In this document: piece after piece, positions 32,419 to 41,286 of the stretch
How the letters are laid out: every line of letters begins with the position of its first letter
How positions within the stretch are numbered: position 1 is the stretch's first letter
Assembly: GCF_035944355.1 (NCBI RefSeq)
Contig: NZ_DASZBH010000004.1
Span: 1 to 64,000 of the forward strand
Direction of reading: 5' to 3'
Length of the DNA stretch: 64,000 nt
From: Frateuria_A sp035944355
GTDB taxonomy: Bacteria > Pseudomonadota > Gammaproteobacteria > Xanthomonadales > Rhodanobacteraceae
Notes under the pieces: model-generated
Databases searched by the model: none
The model's input: the letters and a program-made list of their open reading frames with translations, nothing else
What the model was told of the DNA's origin: nothing
Made by a program: the position numbers and the translations under genes

Positions 32419-33696
32419 ATGCGTAAGTGGCTGCGTCCCCTGGGCCTGGGATTGGCCGGGCTGCTCTGCGTCGGCCTGGCCGGCCTCACCGTGGGCAACG
32501 TGCTGCCGCAAGGGCACGGCTTGGCGCAGGCGCCCAGCCACGTCGCGCCGGTACAGAGCGACGGCTTCCGGCGCGAGGCGGTGGCCCTGCTGGACAGCCC
32601 GCTGACGCAGGGCGACGCCGTGGCCGACCTGCAGAACGGCGACGCCTACTTCCCCGCGATGCTCGCCGACATCCGCTCGGCGCGGCACAGCATCGAGCTG
32701 GAGAGCTACATCCTGCGTCCCGGGCACATCGCGCAGACCTTCGTGGCGGCGCTTTCCGAGCGCGCGCGCGCCGGGGTGAAGGTGCGCATGGTGGTCGACT
32801 GGATGGGTTCGCGCGGCAACGAGGCCGACGCCGAGCGGCTGCGCGCGGCCGGCGTGGAGTTCCGCTTTTTCCGCCCGCCGCGGTGGGACGACCTGGACCG
32901 CCTGAACAAGCGCACCCACCGCAAGCTGATGGTGGTCGATGACCGCGTCGCTTATACCGGCGGCATGGGCATCGACGATGCGTGGCTGGGCGATGCACGC
33001 AACGGCACGCAGAAGCGCGACATGATGTTCCGTATCCAGGGGCCGGCGGTGGCCCGCATGCGCGGGGTGTTCGAGGAACACTGGCTCGCCACCGGCGGCG
33101 AGCCGTTGCCGGCGTTCGCCCAGGCGGCGGACGCGGCGCCGGGCGGTCTGCCGGTGCAGGTGGTCGCCAGTGCCGATCGCGTGGGCGACTACAAGTCGCA
33201 GCGGCTGTTCCTGCTCGCCATCGCCGGCGCGCGCCGCTCGATCGACCTGCAGGCGTCCTACTTCGTGCCCGACGAACCGGCGCGCCGCGCGCTGATGGCG
33301 GCGCTCGCGCGCGGGGTGAAGGTGCGCATCATCGTCGAGGGCGACCACGTGGACGGCCACATGGTCGGCGACGCCTCGCGCACCTACTGGGGCCCGTTCA
33401 TCGCCGCGGGTGCGCAGATCTACCGCTACGGCCCGTCGCTGTTCCACAGCAAGCTGATGATCGTGGACGACTACCTCACCATCGCGGGGTCCGCCAACTT
33501 CGACAGCCGCTCCTTCTACCTCAACGACGAGGCCAATATCGTGGTCTACGACGGCGGTTTCGCGCGGCACATGGACGGCGTGTTCGAGCGCGACCTTACC
33601 GTCTGCGGCCTGGTATCGCTGGAGCGCCTGCACGGTCGTCCCTGGTCGCAGCGGCTCAGCGATAGGTTCTGGGCCAGCTTCGCCTCGCAGCTTTGA
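32419..33696 (+). CDS. Cardiolipin synthase-like phospholipase D protein
   Basis: 425-residue membrane-associated enzyme with two HKD motifs: HRKLMVVDD beginning at His167 and HSKLMIVDD beginning at His343, both followed by the family glycine and asparagine residues (TGGMGIDDAW and GSANFDSRSF). The N-terminal hydrophobic stretch LGLGLAGLLCVGLAGLTVG acts as a membrane anchor or signal. Condensation of phosphatidyl groups to cardiolipin, or head-group exchange, fits the family. ATG 32419 was chosen because the family-like sequence starts there. Confidence 0.9.
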   Translation: MRKWLRPLGLGLAGLLCVGLAGLTVGNVLPQGHGLAQAPSHVAPVQSDGFRREAVALLDSPLTQGDAVADLQNGDAYFPAMLADIRSARHSIELESYILRPGHIAQTFVAALSERARAGVKVRMVVDWMGSRGNEADAERLRAAGVEFRFFRPPRWDDLDRLNKRTHRKLMVVDDRVAYTGGMGIDDAWLGDARNGTQKRDMMFRIQGPAVARMRGVFEEHWLATGGEPLPAFAQAADAAPGGLPVQVVASADRVGDYKSQRLFLLAIAGARRSIDLQASYFVPDEPARRALMAALARGVKVRIIVEGDHVDGHMVGDASRTYWGPFIAAGAQIYRYGPSLFHSKLMIVDDYLTIAGSANFDSRSFYLNDEANIVVYDGGFARHMDGVFERDLTVCGLVSLERLHGRPWSQRLSDRFWASFASQL

Positions 33697-33796
33697 ACCC
33701 GCTCGGGTTTGAAACGCCTGGGCGCGCGGCCGGCTAGAATCCCGGCTCGTTCGGTCCGGCCACGGCGGCAGGGCCTGCCCAGCGGAGGAGACGGCG

Positions 33797-34315
33797 ATGG
33801 AAGAGGGGATGAAACGGTGCCCGGCCTGCGCGGAGCTCATCCAGGCCGCGGCGCACAAGTGCCGCTACTGCGGCACCGACCTGGACAGCTACGTCGCCGC
33901 GCACGAGGCGACGGTGGAGCAGACGCTGTTCTCGGGCCACCCGCGGGTGATCTACAGTTTCGGCCAATACGTGCTGGCGGTGTGCACGCTGGGCCTGGCG
34001 CTGCTGGTCTACTGGGTGCGCAGCTTAAGCATCACCTTCATCGTCACCACGCAACGCGTGCAGGTCGAGCGCGGCCTGTTCTCCAAGGCCAAGGACAGCC
34101 TGGAACTGTTCCGGGTGGATCATTTCGACGTGCTCAAGCCCTTGGGGATGCGCATGCTGGGGCTGTGCGAGGTACACCTGCATTCGTCCGATCCGGGCAT
34201 GTCGTCGGTGTACCTCTACGGCATTCCCGGCCTCGAGGCGATGGCCGACACGCTGCGCGACTGCTCGCTGCGCGAGCGCGCCCGCCGGCGCGTGCTGCCG
34301 ATGGAGCAGATGTAA
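33797..34315 (+). CDS. Zinc-ribbon plus bacterial PH-domain membrane protein
   Basis: 172 residues. The N-terminus MKRCPACAELIQAAAHKCRYC is a four-Cys zinc ribbon (CPAC...CRYC). Then a hydrophobic hairpin VIYSFGQYVLAVCTLGLALL and a bacterial PH (DUF304-like) domain with FIVTTQRVQVERGLFSKAKD and IPGLEAMADTLRDCSLR. It probably sits at the membrane with the ribbon in the cytoplasm. No enzymatic role is known for this architecture. Confidence 0.85.
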   Translation: MEEGMKRCPACAELIQAAAHKCRYCGTDLDSYVAAHEATVEQTLFSGHPRVIYSFGQYVLAVCTLGLALLVYWVRSLSITFIVTTQRVQVERGLFSKAKDSLELFRVDHFDVLKPLGMRMLGLCEVHLHSSDPGMSSVYLYGIPGLEAMADTLRDCSLRERARRRVLPMEQM

Positions 34316-34453
34316 CGGTTGGACCCATTCCGCCGGCGTCCGGGCCGACGGGAGGGTGGGCAGGTGAGGTGGAAGCCCCTTGCAGCGCGCAGGGTGTGCC
34401 TACCCATCGTCGGCTTCGTGGGGGAGGGCAAGGCGGGATGCACGCAGGCGTCC

Positions 34454-35344
34454 TTACGCGGCCGGCCCTTCGCCCAGCGACGCGGCGATCCTGCCCACTT
34501 CGGCCAGCACCCTGCTGCGCATGGCGGCGTCGGCCGCGGGCGCGACGTAGTAGGCGGCCACCAGCAGCGGTGGCCGGTGCGGCGGAAAGAGGATCGCGAC
34601 ATCGTTGCTCTCGCCCGCGGGGCCGCTGCCGGTCTTGTCGCCGGCGCTCCAGCCGGCGGGCAGGCCGGCGCGCAGCCGGTCGGTGCCGGTGAGGCAGCCG
34701 CGCATCCAGGTGAGCAATCGCTTGCGGGACGCGTCCGAGAGCGCATCGCCGAGCAGGATGCGTTGCAGCGTATCGACCGCGGCGTCAGGCGTGGTGGTGT
34801 CCCGCGCATCGCCGGTTTGGCCGACGTTGAGTTCGGGTTCGCTGCGGTCCAGCCGGGTCACCATATCGCCCAGGCCGCGCACGAAGGCGGTCACCGCCTG
34901 CGGGCCGCCCAGGCTGGACAGCAGCAGATTGGCGGCGGCGTTGTCGCTGACGGTGATCGTCGCCCCGCACAGCTCGTCCACGCGCATGCCTGGTGCGCCG
35001 GTGTGCAAGCGGGTGATCGGCGAGTGGCCGAGCAGCACATCGCGGTCGAATGTCACGCGGCGCTCCGGCCGCTCCAGTCCGTGGTCGATGCGTGCTAGCA
35101 CCGCGGCCACCGCCAGCACCTTGAACGTGCTGCACATGAGGAAGCGCTCGCCGCCGCGATGGGCGATCCGGCGCCCGCCGCCGGTATCCAGGATCGCCAC
35201 GCCCAGCCGTCCGCCATGGCGGCGCTCCAGCGCGGCAAGGCGGATGGCCGGGTCCGTCGCGGCGGCATCCCGCGTAGCGTGGGCCAGCGTGGCCGGCAAC
35301 AGGGCGCCCAGCAGGCTGCCCTTGATGAAATCGCGGCGTTTCAT
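34454..35344 (-). CDS. Class A beta-lactamase, Tat-type signal
   Basis: Periplasmic serine beta-lactamase of 296 residues. Motifs: Ser72-x-x-Lys75 (CSTFK), SDN at 133-135, Glu169 with Asn173 (EPELN, the omega-loop), and KTG at 237-239. The twin-arginine start MKRRDFIKGSLLGALLPATL suggests Tat export. Cys71 is present next to Ser72, but the partner needed for the carbapenemase-type disulfide after KTG is absent (KTGSGP). A chromosomal, housekeeping-type enzyme; no mobile element adjoins it. Spectrum cannot be predicted. Confidence 0.93.
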   Translation of the reverse strand: MKRRDFIKGSLLGALLPATLAHATRDAAATDPAIRLAALERRHGGRLGVAILDTGGGRRIAHRGGERFLMCSTFKVLAVAAVLARIDHGLERPERRVTFDRDVLLGHSPITRLHTGAPGMRVDELCGATITVSDNAAANLLLSSLGGPQAVTAFVRGLGDMVTRLDRSEPELNVGQTGDARDTTTPDAAVDTLQRILLGDALSDASRKRLLTWMRGCLTGTDRLRAGLPAGWSAGDKTGSGPAGESNDVAILFPPHRPPLLVAAYYVAPAADAAMRSRVLAEVGRIAASLGEGPAA

Positions 35345-35548
35345 TCCAGTCCGATCCTTTCGTTGCTGAGGCGACGCCCATGCTCGGGGACTGCCGGGCG
35401 CAGCCAAGGCCAGGGGCGGGGCAGAGCCCAGGCATGGGCCGGCGCCGGGATGACTCCCCCCGGGCCGATGGCTACTAGACTGCAGCCCGGGGTGAGGGAA
35501 AACACCATTGGCTCGCGCCGTGACGGCGCACATCGGGAGGACCATCGC

Positions 35549-36022
35549 ATGAGCAACGCACTTCTCTTTGTCCCTGCAGTGCTGGCGCTGACGATCTCCA
35601 CGGCCTTCGCGCAACAACAGCAGCCCCAAAGCGATCCGAACGCCGACATGATGCGCAGGCAACAGGACACCTATAACCGCCAGCTGCAGAACAAGGCCGA
35701 CCAGTTCGCGGAGGGCGACCGTCAGGCCTGGCTCAATTCCGCGGCCAACCTGGCCAAGCTGCGGGTCAAGCTGGCCGAGGCATGGCAGGGCATGGGCATG
35801 TCGCCGCAGGGAGCGAAGTTCGTGGCCGATGCCTACGATCCGAATCTAGCCTTCCACATGCACCGCGCGTCGCTGCGTGGAAAAAGCGATCAGGAAGTCG
35901 CGCAGATGCTGCAATCCGCATTGAAGGACAAGCACTACATGATGGCGGACCAGTTGTTGATCGACTACCAGCGGGAAAAGCTCAGGCTCGGTGCCTCCGC
36001 GGCTCCGGATACGGGACGCTGA
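35549..36022 (+). CDS. Hypothetical secreted protein, 157 aa
   Basis: Signal peptide NALLFVPAVLALTISTAFAQ with cleavage near residue 21, then a Gln-rich segment (QQQQPQSDPNADMMRRQQDT), then a helical body (AANLAKLRVKLAEAWQGMGM, FVADAYDPNLAFHMHRASLR, KDKHYMMADQLLIDYQREKL). No catalytic motif. ATG 35549 has GGGAGG upstream. Exported helical protein of unknown role, divergent from the beta-lactamase. Confidence 0.75.
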   Translation: MSNALLFVPAVLALTISTAFAQQQQPQSDPNADMMRRQQDTYNRQLQNKADQFAEGDRQAWLNSAANLAKLRVKLAEAWQGMGMSPQGAKFVADAYDPNLAFHMHRASLRGKSDQEVAQMLQSALKDKHYMMADQLLIDYQREKLRLGASAAPDTGR

Positions 36023-36036
36023 GGTACGCACGGGGC

Positions 36037-36225
36037 CTACCGGCGCACGTAATCCTGCGCCGGTCGCTCGCCTTTCTGGCGCTGGTTGTCCTCGCCGGTG
36101 TCGTTCCTGGCGTCGCCGCCGGCGGTGGTGTCGGCGGGCCATTTGGGCGCTTCGTTGCCAGGGTGGCCGGCAGCCTGTTTCTTCTGCTCGTCCCCCGTGT
36201 TCTTGCCCGGACGCGATGTGCTCAT
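36037..36225 (-). CDS. Small hydrophilic protein, 62 aa
   Basis: MSTSRPGKNTGDEQKKQAAG starts a lysine-, glycine- and asparagine-rich, disordered-looking protein with KWPADTTAGGDARNDTGEDN and a basic C-terminus. AGGAGAA lies before ATG 36225, which decides the start. Like the neighbouring KGG and DUF-type proteins it has the look of a desiccation or stress protein. No homologue recognised. Confidence 0.6.
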   Translation of the reverse strand: MSTSRPGKNTGDEQKKQAAGHPGNEAPKWPADTTAGGDARNDTGEDNQRQKGERPAQDYVRR

Positions 36226-36431
36226 GGCCGTTCTCCTGGGAAACATCGCATCATTGTCGGCAGGGGCGTGGAAGAGCGCGTGAGCGGGGGGCGTCATCGA
36301 CGGGGCCGGCCGGACGCTTGGCTTTTGGGCGGACGGTCACATTCCATGTCGCACCGCTCCCGCGATTTTCATCTGTCCGTGATGCCGACCCGTCCCACCA
36401 TGGATCCCGGTCCAGGCAGAGGAGCATGTCG

Positions 36432-36701
36432 ATGGCATACCTCGTCGGAGACATCGTGGTGGTCGGTTCCTGGGTGGTTCCCGCGCAAGGCCGCGGCTTC
36501 GTGGGGCAGTTCGCCCTGTTGCGCGCCCAGCCCGGCCTGCCGGTGATCCGCACCGGCACCGTGGATGCGAGTGGTCCGTTCGACGACCTGTTCGAGGCGG
36601 CCGAGGCCGGCTGCCAGGCGGGCATCGAGGCGGCCAAGGTGCGCCAGGGCGACATCGCCTTGATGCCCATTCCGTATCCGCCCGGCCCGCTGTCGGTCTG
36701 A
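36432..36701 (+). CDS. Hypothetical small protein, 89 aa
   Basis: Starts MAYLVGDIVVVGSWVVPAQG, with beta-strand-like hydrophobic segments and a helix DDLFEAAEAGCQAGIEAAKV, then a Pro-rich tail IPYPPGPLSV. The second of two close ATGs (36432) is at the correct distance from GAGGAG. Cytoplasmic, function unknown. Confidence 0.65.
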   Translation: MAYLVGDIVVVGSWVVPAQGRGFVGQFALLRAQPGLPVIRTGTVDASGPFDDLFEAAEAGCQAGIEAAKVRQGDIALMPIPYPPGPLSV

Positions 36702-36810
36702 CCCGGCCACGTTGCCTGTTCGGCAGGCGAGCGTCGCAGCCGTGGACGAGCCTGCTTGCGTTCGCGCGCGCCGGCCGCAAGATCGGCTGACCATCCAAGA
36801 GGAACCCGCC

Positions 36811-37020
36811 ATGCAGCACACCCATCATGAGCGCACGTTCGAGGACAGCGGCAAGCAGTTCGTGGCCATACTCAACGAGCAGCCCGACGGCCTGCTCAGC
36901 GTCACCGTGCGTCTTCCGGACGGCACGATGCGCGTGGTGCCCGGCGAGCATTTCGGCGACGAAGACCAGGCGATGGCGGCTGCCAGCTCGTTCGCGCACG
37001 AGCTGGTGGGGTCCTGCTGA
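36811..37020 (+). CDS. Hypothetical small protein, 69 aa
   Basis: MQHTHHERTFEDSGKQFVAI opens a compact protein: strands FVAILNEQPDGLLSVTVRL and TMRVVPGEHFGDEDQAM, then an Ala-rich helix ending ELVGSC. AGAGGAA before ATG 36811. Short strand-plus-helix proteins of this shape are common and uncharacterised in Proteobacteria. Confidence 0.65.
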   Translation: MQHTHHERTFEDSGKQFVAILNEQPDGLLSVTVRLPDGTMRVVPGEHFGDEDQAMAAASSFAHELVGSC

Positions 37021-37040
37021 GCGCTGCCAGCTTCCAGGCC

Positions 37041-37241
37041 ATGACCGACCCGATCGAGCTCGAGGACCTGCTGCACCTGGCCCGCGTGGCGGAAGGGCGC
37101 GGCGCCTCGCTACCCGAGCCTGCGGTGGCGCGGTTGGTGTGTTTGGGACTGGTTCGGCGCCCGGAGCACCTCTGCGAAGGAGCGCCGACGCTCGAACTCA
37201 CTCCCGAAGGCCTGGCGCGAGTTCGCTCGAGCGACCAGTAG
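37041..37241 (+). CDS. Hypothetical small protein, 66 aa
   Basis: MTDPIELEDLLHLARVAEGR, then AVARLVCLGLVRR and TLELTPEGLARVRSSDQ. The two helices and a beta-wing-like tail (LELTPEGLARV) look like a small winged-helix fold, but no family is recognised. The start lies 20 bases after the previous stop, so it may be in the same transcript. Confidence 0.55.
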   Translation: MTDPIELEDLLHLARVAEGRGASLPEPAVARLVCLGLVRRPEHLCEGAPTLELTPEGLARVRSSDQ

Positions 37242-37427
37242 CGAACCAAACGCTCCCATGGCGATATCGGACCGAGCTCCGGCGCCGATCCCGAGCAAAG
37301 CGGGCGCGGCCGTTGCCGTGGCAATGACCGAGCGCGTGCGCGAACTTCACTCCACAGGCCTTAGCTTGTCGATGCGCAGGACGGGGAAGACGCCGTCAGC
37401 ACTCGTGTCCATGCCAGAGCCACGCGC

Positions 37428-37649
37428 TTGAACGCCGAGCACCTGATCCAGGCCAACGCCAAGACCGAACGGATTCGCTACGACGGCTTTCGGGCGTTTC
37501 TGCTCGGCCGCCAGCCGAGCCGGCGGCTCGCCGACGCCTTCGCGCGGCAGATCGTCGCGCGCGGCGAGCAGGCGCGTTACGGGTATCCGCAGGATGCCGT
37601 CGAACCGGTTATCGCGCGGGACTTTTACTACTGGGTGTGCGAGTCCTGA
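37428..37649 (+). CDS. Hypothetical small protein, 73 aa, TTG start
   Basis: NAEHLIQANAKTERIRYDGF, then AFLLGRQPSRRLADAFARQI and YPQDAVEPVIARDFYYWVCE. Helical, charged and cytoplasmic. The start is TTG 37428; no in-frame ATG is available, so both start and gene are uncertain, although codon use looks coding. Confidence 0.45.
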   Translation: MNAEHLIQANAKTERIRYDGFRAFLLGRQPSRRLADAFARQIVARGEQARYGYPQDAVEPVIARDFYYWVCES

Positions 37650-37675
37650 CGCCGCCGGTCAAGGCGGAGACACGG

Positions 37676-37885
37676 TCAATGACGGCTGCGCGCCAATTCC
37701 GCGGCACGGCGTTGTTCGGCGCGGCGCCGGTCCTGCGCGGCCATCAACAACTGGCGGCGCGTCGGCGGCATGGCAGGTATCTCGTCCGGGATCAGGCCGA
37801 GGTAGCGTCCAAACCGGATCGCCTGCTGACGCCACTTGGCGGCAGGCCATGGGCTGTGGGTGGTGAAGTGTGCGTTGATCGTCAT
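37676..37885 (-). CDS. Hypothetical small basic protein, 69 aa
   Basis: MTINAHFTTHSPWPAAKWRQ, IRFGRYLGLIPDEIPAMPPT, then a strongly basic helix QLLMAAQDRRRAEQRRAAEL. Could be nucleic-acid associated because of the arginine-rich end. ATG 37885 is preferred, as upstream codons look noncoding. Converges with the 37428-37649 gene. Confidence 0.5.
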   Translation of the reverse strand: MTINAHFTTHSPWPAAKWRQQAIRFGRYLGLIPDEIPAMPPTRRQLLMAAQDRRRAEQRRAAELARSRH

Positions 37886-38069
37886 ATGCACATCCTGGCC
37901 TGGGCTGGCCGTGGCGGCGCGCGGATCGCCACCTCGGAACACCAATGTGCAACGGCAGGTGTTAGCTGGCCGTAATGCGCAGGCTATGGCCGCGACGAGG
38001 AGGCTGCTGGCCTCATCGACGCTGCCCTGACGGCCCCCGCGCGACACTGGGTTCCGGATCAGCAACCGG

Positions 38070-38630
38070 ATGAGTGCCATGGGCGACGAACACGACCAGC
38101 GCGGGCGACGCCCGACCGCGAGCCCGATGGCGCCCGATGCCGAGGGCAAGACCGCCGCGTCCAACACGCAGAGCCAGGGCGGCATCGGCCACGAGGTGGC
38201 GCGGGCGGCGCGCGAAGATTTCGATCCGTCTACCGGCCTGCCAGGCGGGCCACTGGACCGGGCCGATCCGCCCCGGATGTCGCTCGACCAGGGCGGCGGC
38301 AAGGCGCCTTCGGACGGCCGTGCGCATCATGGCTTCAGCGGCGATGACGGCGCGCATCTGGCCACCGGCAGCACCGGCACGCCAGCCTCGCGCCAGAGCG
38401 GCACCGCGGCCGACCTGGGCGCGCAGCAGGACCAGCGGCTCCATGCCAGCCCGAGCGATCCGGCCGAGCGCACCACCGGTGGCGACTCGCCCAATCGAGG
38501 CGGCATCGCCGGTTCGCCTGGCGGCCCGGCCCGCATGGCGCCTTCGCGCATGCCTGGCGAGGATGCCGACGACGGCGTGGTCCAGGGCGGCCAGAGCGGC
38601 AACGACGCCCAGCAGGACCAGCAGATCTGA
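38070..38630 (+). CDS. Low-complexity hydrophilic protein, 186 aa
   Basis: Almost no hydrophobic residues; rich in Gly, Asp, Ala, Ser and Gln (DEHDQRGRRPTASPMAPDAE, LATGSTGTPASRQSGTAADL, NRGGIAGSPGGPARMAPSRM). It is probably disordered, as in hydrophilin/LEA-like stress proteins. Start ATG 38070 (or 38079). Contains no domain. Its place among other stress-type small genes supports, but does not prove, a protective role. Confidence 0.55.
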   Translation: MSAMGDEHDQRGRRPTASPMAPDAEGKTAASNTQSQGGIGHEVARAAREDFDPSTGLPGGPLDRADPPRMSLDQGGGKAPSDGRAHHGFSGDDGAHLATGSTGTPASRQSGTAADLGAQQDQRLHASPSDPAERTTGGDSPNRGGIAGSPGGPARMAPSRMPGEDADDGVVQGGQSGNDAQQDQQI

Positions 38631-38870
38631 CAGAGCCGCCGGTGCCCGCGCATCGGCCGTCCGTACGCAAGTCGCGCAGGTCGCGTGTGCAAGCTCTGCA
38701 CATCCATGAACCGCGCGCATCCTGCACGCGATCCCTCCCGGACAAGTCAGGCAAGGGCAAGGTTGTGCGCGGACCGCGGTGCTACGGTCGGACGTTCTGG
38801 GCCGGCATGGCCGGTGGCTGTTTCCACGGCAGCCATCCGCCGAGGGCCCGCTAGCGAGGAGAAGGCGCAC

Positions 38871-39485
38871 ATGCTCAATTCGACATTCCGGTGGACCGCC
38901 GGGCCGCTGGCGGTGGCGGCGATCGCCCTGGGCGGCTGCACGCACTACGTCAAGCAGGCCGATTTCGATTCGGCCATCGCCGAACTGCGCGCCAACGACC
39001 AGAAGCAGCAACAGCAACTGGACTCGCTGACCCAGGACATGCAGCAGCGCTTCGCCAAGTACGACGCGCAGATCGCGCAGATGGGCGGGCGCGTGCGGCT
39101 GGATACGGCAGCGCACTTCGCTTTCAACGATGCGTCACTGCGCGACCAGGACAAACCGCTGCTGGACGACTTCGCCAAGGTGATCAGCCAGCACTATCCC
39201 GATGCGGTGATCACGGTGGAGGGCTTCGCCGACCCGGCCGGTTCGGCCAGCTATAACCGCCGACTGGGCGAGCGCCGTGCCAAGGCCGTGCGCGACTATC
39301 TCGTGCAGGAGGGCCTGTCGGCCGATCACCTGCGTGCGGTGAGCTACGGCGAAGCGGTCAACCGCCAGGTCCAGCGCGGGAAATCACGGGAAGCGGGTGC
39401 GGCCAACCGGCGCGTGACGCTGGTAGTGGATTTTGCCGGGCAGTCGGGTACGGCGACCGCTCCCGCCGGCACAACGACGGGCTAG
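38871..39485 (+). CDS. OmpA-family peptidoglycan-associated lipoprotein
   Basis: 204 residues. A lipobox ALGGC near residue 22 marks a lipoprotein, followed by a coiled-coil-like helix (IAELRANDQKQQQQLDSLTQ) and a C-terminal OmpA domain (LDTAAHFAFNDASLRDQDKP, GFADPAGSASYNRRLGERRA, LSADHLRAVSYGEAVNRQV), which binds peptidoglycan. ATG 38871 follows GAGGAGAAGG. Probably anchored in the outer membrane. It is separate from a tol-pal operon, so it is not the main Pal. Confidence 0.9.
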   Translation: MLNSTFRWTAGPLAVAAIALGGCTHYVKQADFDSAIAELRANDQKQQQQLDSLTQDMQQRFAKYDAQIAQMGGRVRLDTAAHFAFNDASLRDQDKPLLDDFAKVISQHYPDAVITVEGFADPAGSASYNRRLGERRAKAVRDYLVQEGLSADHLRAVSYGEAVNRQVQRGKSREAGAANRRVTLVVDFAGQSGTATAPAGTTTG

Positions 39486-39884
39486 ACGCACGATCCGCAT
39501 CGCGGGCAGGTAATTTCCGTCGACGGCCAGATGAACGGCCCTTTCCCCGTGCGTCGGGGGAAGGGCATCAGGCAGCGGCCGCCTCGACCCATCCAGTATT
39601 TTTCGACCGGGGCTGCGGAGCTACCGTCGTGCGCGCTTTCCAGTGGGTCGACCGACGCGCATCGTTGATTTGGGATGCGTGCTGGACACGCGGACGCATG
39701 CGCGAGGCTGATGCAGATCGCCAGGCGTAGGACAGGCACGCAGGCGCGCAACACCACAACACTGAACGGACGGCTGTGGAGGAGCCCGTTGACCGATGGC
39801 TAAGGGGTTCTTTATGCGCTCGCCGCTAGGGTGGTAATCGTTCGCCAGCTGGGCGGACTTTTCCCCACTCAACAGGAGAACGCC
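39486..39884. other. Gap with no reliable gene
   Basis: A minus-strand frame here ends in TCPRCGSC, like a zinc-ribbon tail, but has no convincing start and was not called. The promoter of the KGG gene must lie near 39800-39870. Confidence 0.35.
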
Positions 39885-40076
39885 ATGAGCAACGACAAAC
39901 GCGGTTTCGCCTCGATGGACGAAAACAAGCAGCGTGAGATCGCCAGCAAGGGCGGCAAGGCCGGCGGTGGCGACCACGCCACGCACGAACAGCACGTGCA
40001 GGCCGGCAAGCAGAGCAGCGGCGGCACGCACGAGCAGCATGTCAAGGCGGGCCAGCAGAGCCACAAGAACGACTGA
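39885..40076 (+). CDS. KGG-repeat general stress protein
   Basis: 63 residues with the KGG/GsiB pattern: RGFASMDENKQREIASKGGK, then two near-copies of the unit THEQHVxAGxQS. Proteins of this type are strongly hydrophilic and made in response to starvation or desiccation. ATG 39885 follows CAGGAG. A strong terminator-like hairpin lies 24 bases downstream. Confidence 0.85.
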   Translation: MSNDKRGFASMDENKQREIASKGGKAGGGDHATHEQHVQAGKQSSGGTHEQHVKAGQQSHKND

Positions 40077-40100
40077 CCACCCCCATCGGAACTAGAGAGC

Positions 40101-40130
40101 GCGAAGGGCGGCCGCAAGGCCGCCCTTCGC
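40101..40130 (+). terminator. Hairpin after the KGG gene
   Basis: GCGAAGGGCGGCC (40101-40113), tetraloop GCAA, then GGCCGCCCTTCGC (40118-40130): a perfect 13-bp stem. The GNRA-type loop and high GC make it very stable, though no T tract follows. Confidence 0.65.
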
Positions 40131-40215
40131 ATGTGCGCCACTCGCCCGCCGGCGCTCGACGCCACCTGCTCGCCTATGGTCGCTGCGCAGCAGCGGCGGT
40201 AAAGGAGAAGAGCGG

Positions 40216-40527
40216 ATGAGATCTGCATGTCGTGCTGGGCGTGCTGCTGGCGGTTTGTTCGCTGACGGACCGAGGGAGCCACCATCCAGCCGCGCACACC
40301 GGGCCATGCAGCGACGCGATTTCGCCGATCGCGGCACGGCGGTGAGCGCGATCCCCCGGCTGGGCGACGAGGCCCTCGTGGCCGAAGCCGAGGGCAACGA
40401 AGCGCTCAAGCTTCGCGTGGGCCCTTACGTGGGCCAGATCAACTTGGGCATCGAGGATCGCCCGCCCGCGTCCTTGCGTCCCGCGGTGCTGGCGTTGGGC
40501 AGGCAGGTCGCCGGGCGATTGCCCTGA
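40216..40527 (+). pseudogene. Probable broken small gene
   Basis: AAAGGAGAAG before ATG 40216 is a strong ribosome binding site, but the first 40 codons of this frame look noncoding. A neighbouring frame reads like a lipoprotein signal (VVLGVLLAVCSLTD), and from about 40360 the main frame reads GDEALVAEAEGNEALKLRVG and GPYVGQINLGIED, like a short exported protein. A frameshift between signal and body would explain this. Uncertain. Confidence 0.35.
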
Positions 40528-40588
40528 AGCTGCAGGCGTTGCGGCGCGCCGCCATAATCGGCTGCCCCCCAAGCCGATTGGAGCCACG

Positions 40589-40975
40589 ATGAAGTTCCTG
40601 ATGATGATCTACGTCGATGACGCGCTTCTGCAGGCGCTGCCGGACGGCGAATTCGACTCCATGATGCGCGGCTGCCTGGCCCATGCCGACGAGCTGCGCG
40701 AGGCCGGTTGCGTGCTCGGCTCCCAGCAGCTCGAAGCGCCGGCCACGGCACGCTCGTTCCGGGTACGCCAGCAGCGCAGTACGGTTTTCGACGGGCCGTT
40801 CGCCGAAACCAAGGAATACCTGGCCGGCTTCAACCTGATCGAGGCGCAGGACCTGGACGAAGCCGTGCGCATCGCACAGACCTTTCCCTGGGCCCGCATC
40901 GGCGCGATCGAAGTGCGGCCGGTGCGCGACATGGACGCAGTGCGCCAGCGCGTCAACGCCCGCGTCGAGGCCTAA
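40589..40975 (+). CDS. YCII-related (DGPF) domain protein
   Basis: 128 residues, starts MKFLMMIYVDDALLQALPDG. Contains the DGPFAETKEYLAGFNLIEA motif that names the DGPF/YCII family and the C-terminal IGAIEVRPVRDMD. These small dimeric ferredoxin-like proteins often sit next to ECF sigma factors, but none is nearby. Activity unknown. Ends next to a hairpin. Confidence 0.9.
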   Translation: MKFLMMIYVDDALLQALPDGEFDSMMRGCLAHADELREAGCVLGSQQLEAPATARSFRVRQQRSTVFDGPFAETKEYLAGFNLIEAQDLDEAVRIAQTFPWARIGAIEVRPVRDMDAVRQRVNARVEA

Positions 40976-40980
40976 AAAAA

Positions 40981-41004
40981 GGCCGCGCCCTGTGGGGCGC
41001 GGCC
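40981..41004 (-). terminator. Hairpin with adjacent A tract
   Basis: GGCCGCGCCC (40981-40990), TGTG, GGGCGCGGCC (40995-41004). Seven As precede it, so on the minus strand the stem is followed by a T tract; on + it sits right after the YCII stop codon. Confidence 0.5.
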
Positions 41005-41286
41005 AAGCGGATCCGACCACTGCCAGATGGATCGGTGCCGGCGGCGGAGGGACCGCGACGGCCGGCGCACGATAGGCGCCGGTCGTCTCAGGGATTCGGA
41101 CCGGCCGATCCGGAACACCGGCGCGGCTCATGCAGGCTTGCCGCCGGCTTCATCCTCCGCCCACCTTTCCGAACCGCCGGGACGCGGTAAGGCGCCTGCA
41201 CGCAAAGCGCCCGGCCGGCTCACACCCCCTAGACGGGGGGCACGCGCACGATGGCTGCACCGTCACTGGCCACAAGGAGTAAGCCC
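41005..41286. other. Gap upstream of the DUF3309 gene
   Basis: With the hairpin this forms a 311-base gap. No coding frame or palindrome stands out; it should carry the promoter of the DUF3309 gene. Confidence 0.35.

Noticed and set aside
39486..39760. Minus-strand frame ending TCPRCGSC
   Set aside because: Only the last few residues look like a zinc ribbon; there is no ribosome binding site and the N-terminal part lacks protein-like composition.
39885..40076. Short direct repeats (encoding THEQHVxAGxQS) as a CRISPR-like array
   Set aside because: They are two codon-phased copies inside the KGG stress protein, with no spacer structure. No CRISPR array was seen anywhere.
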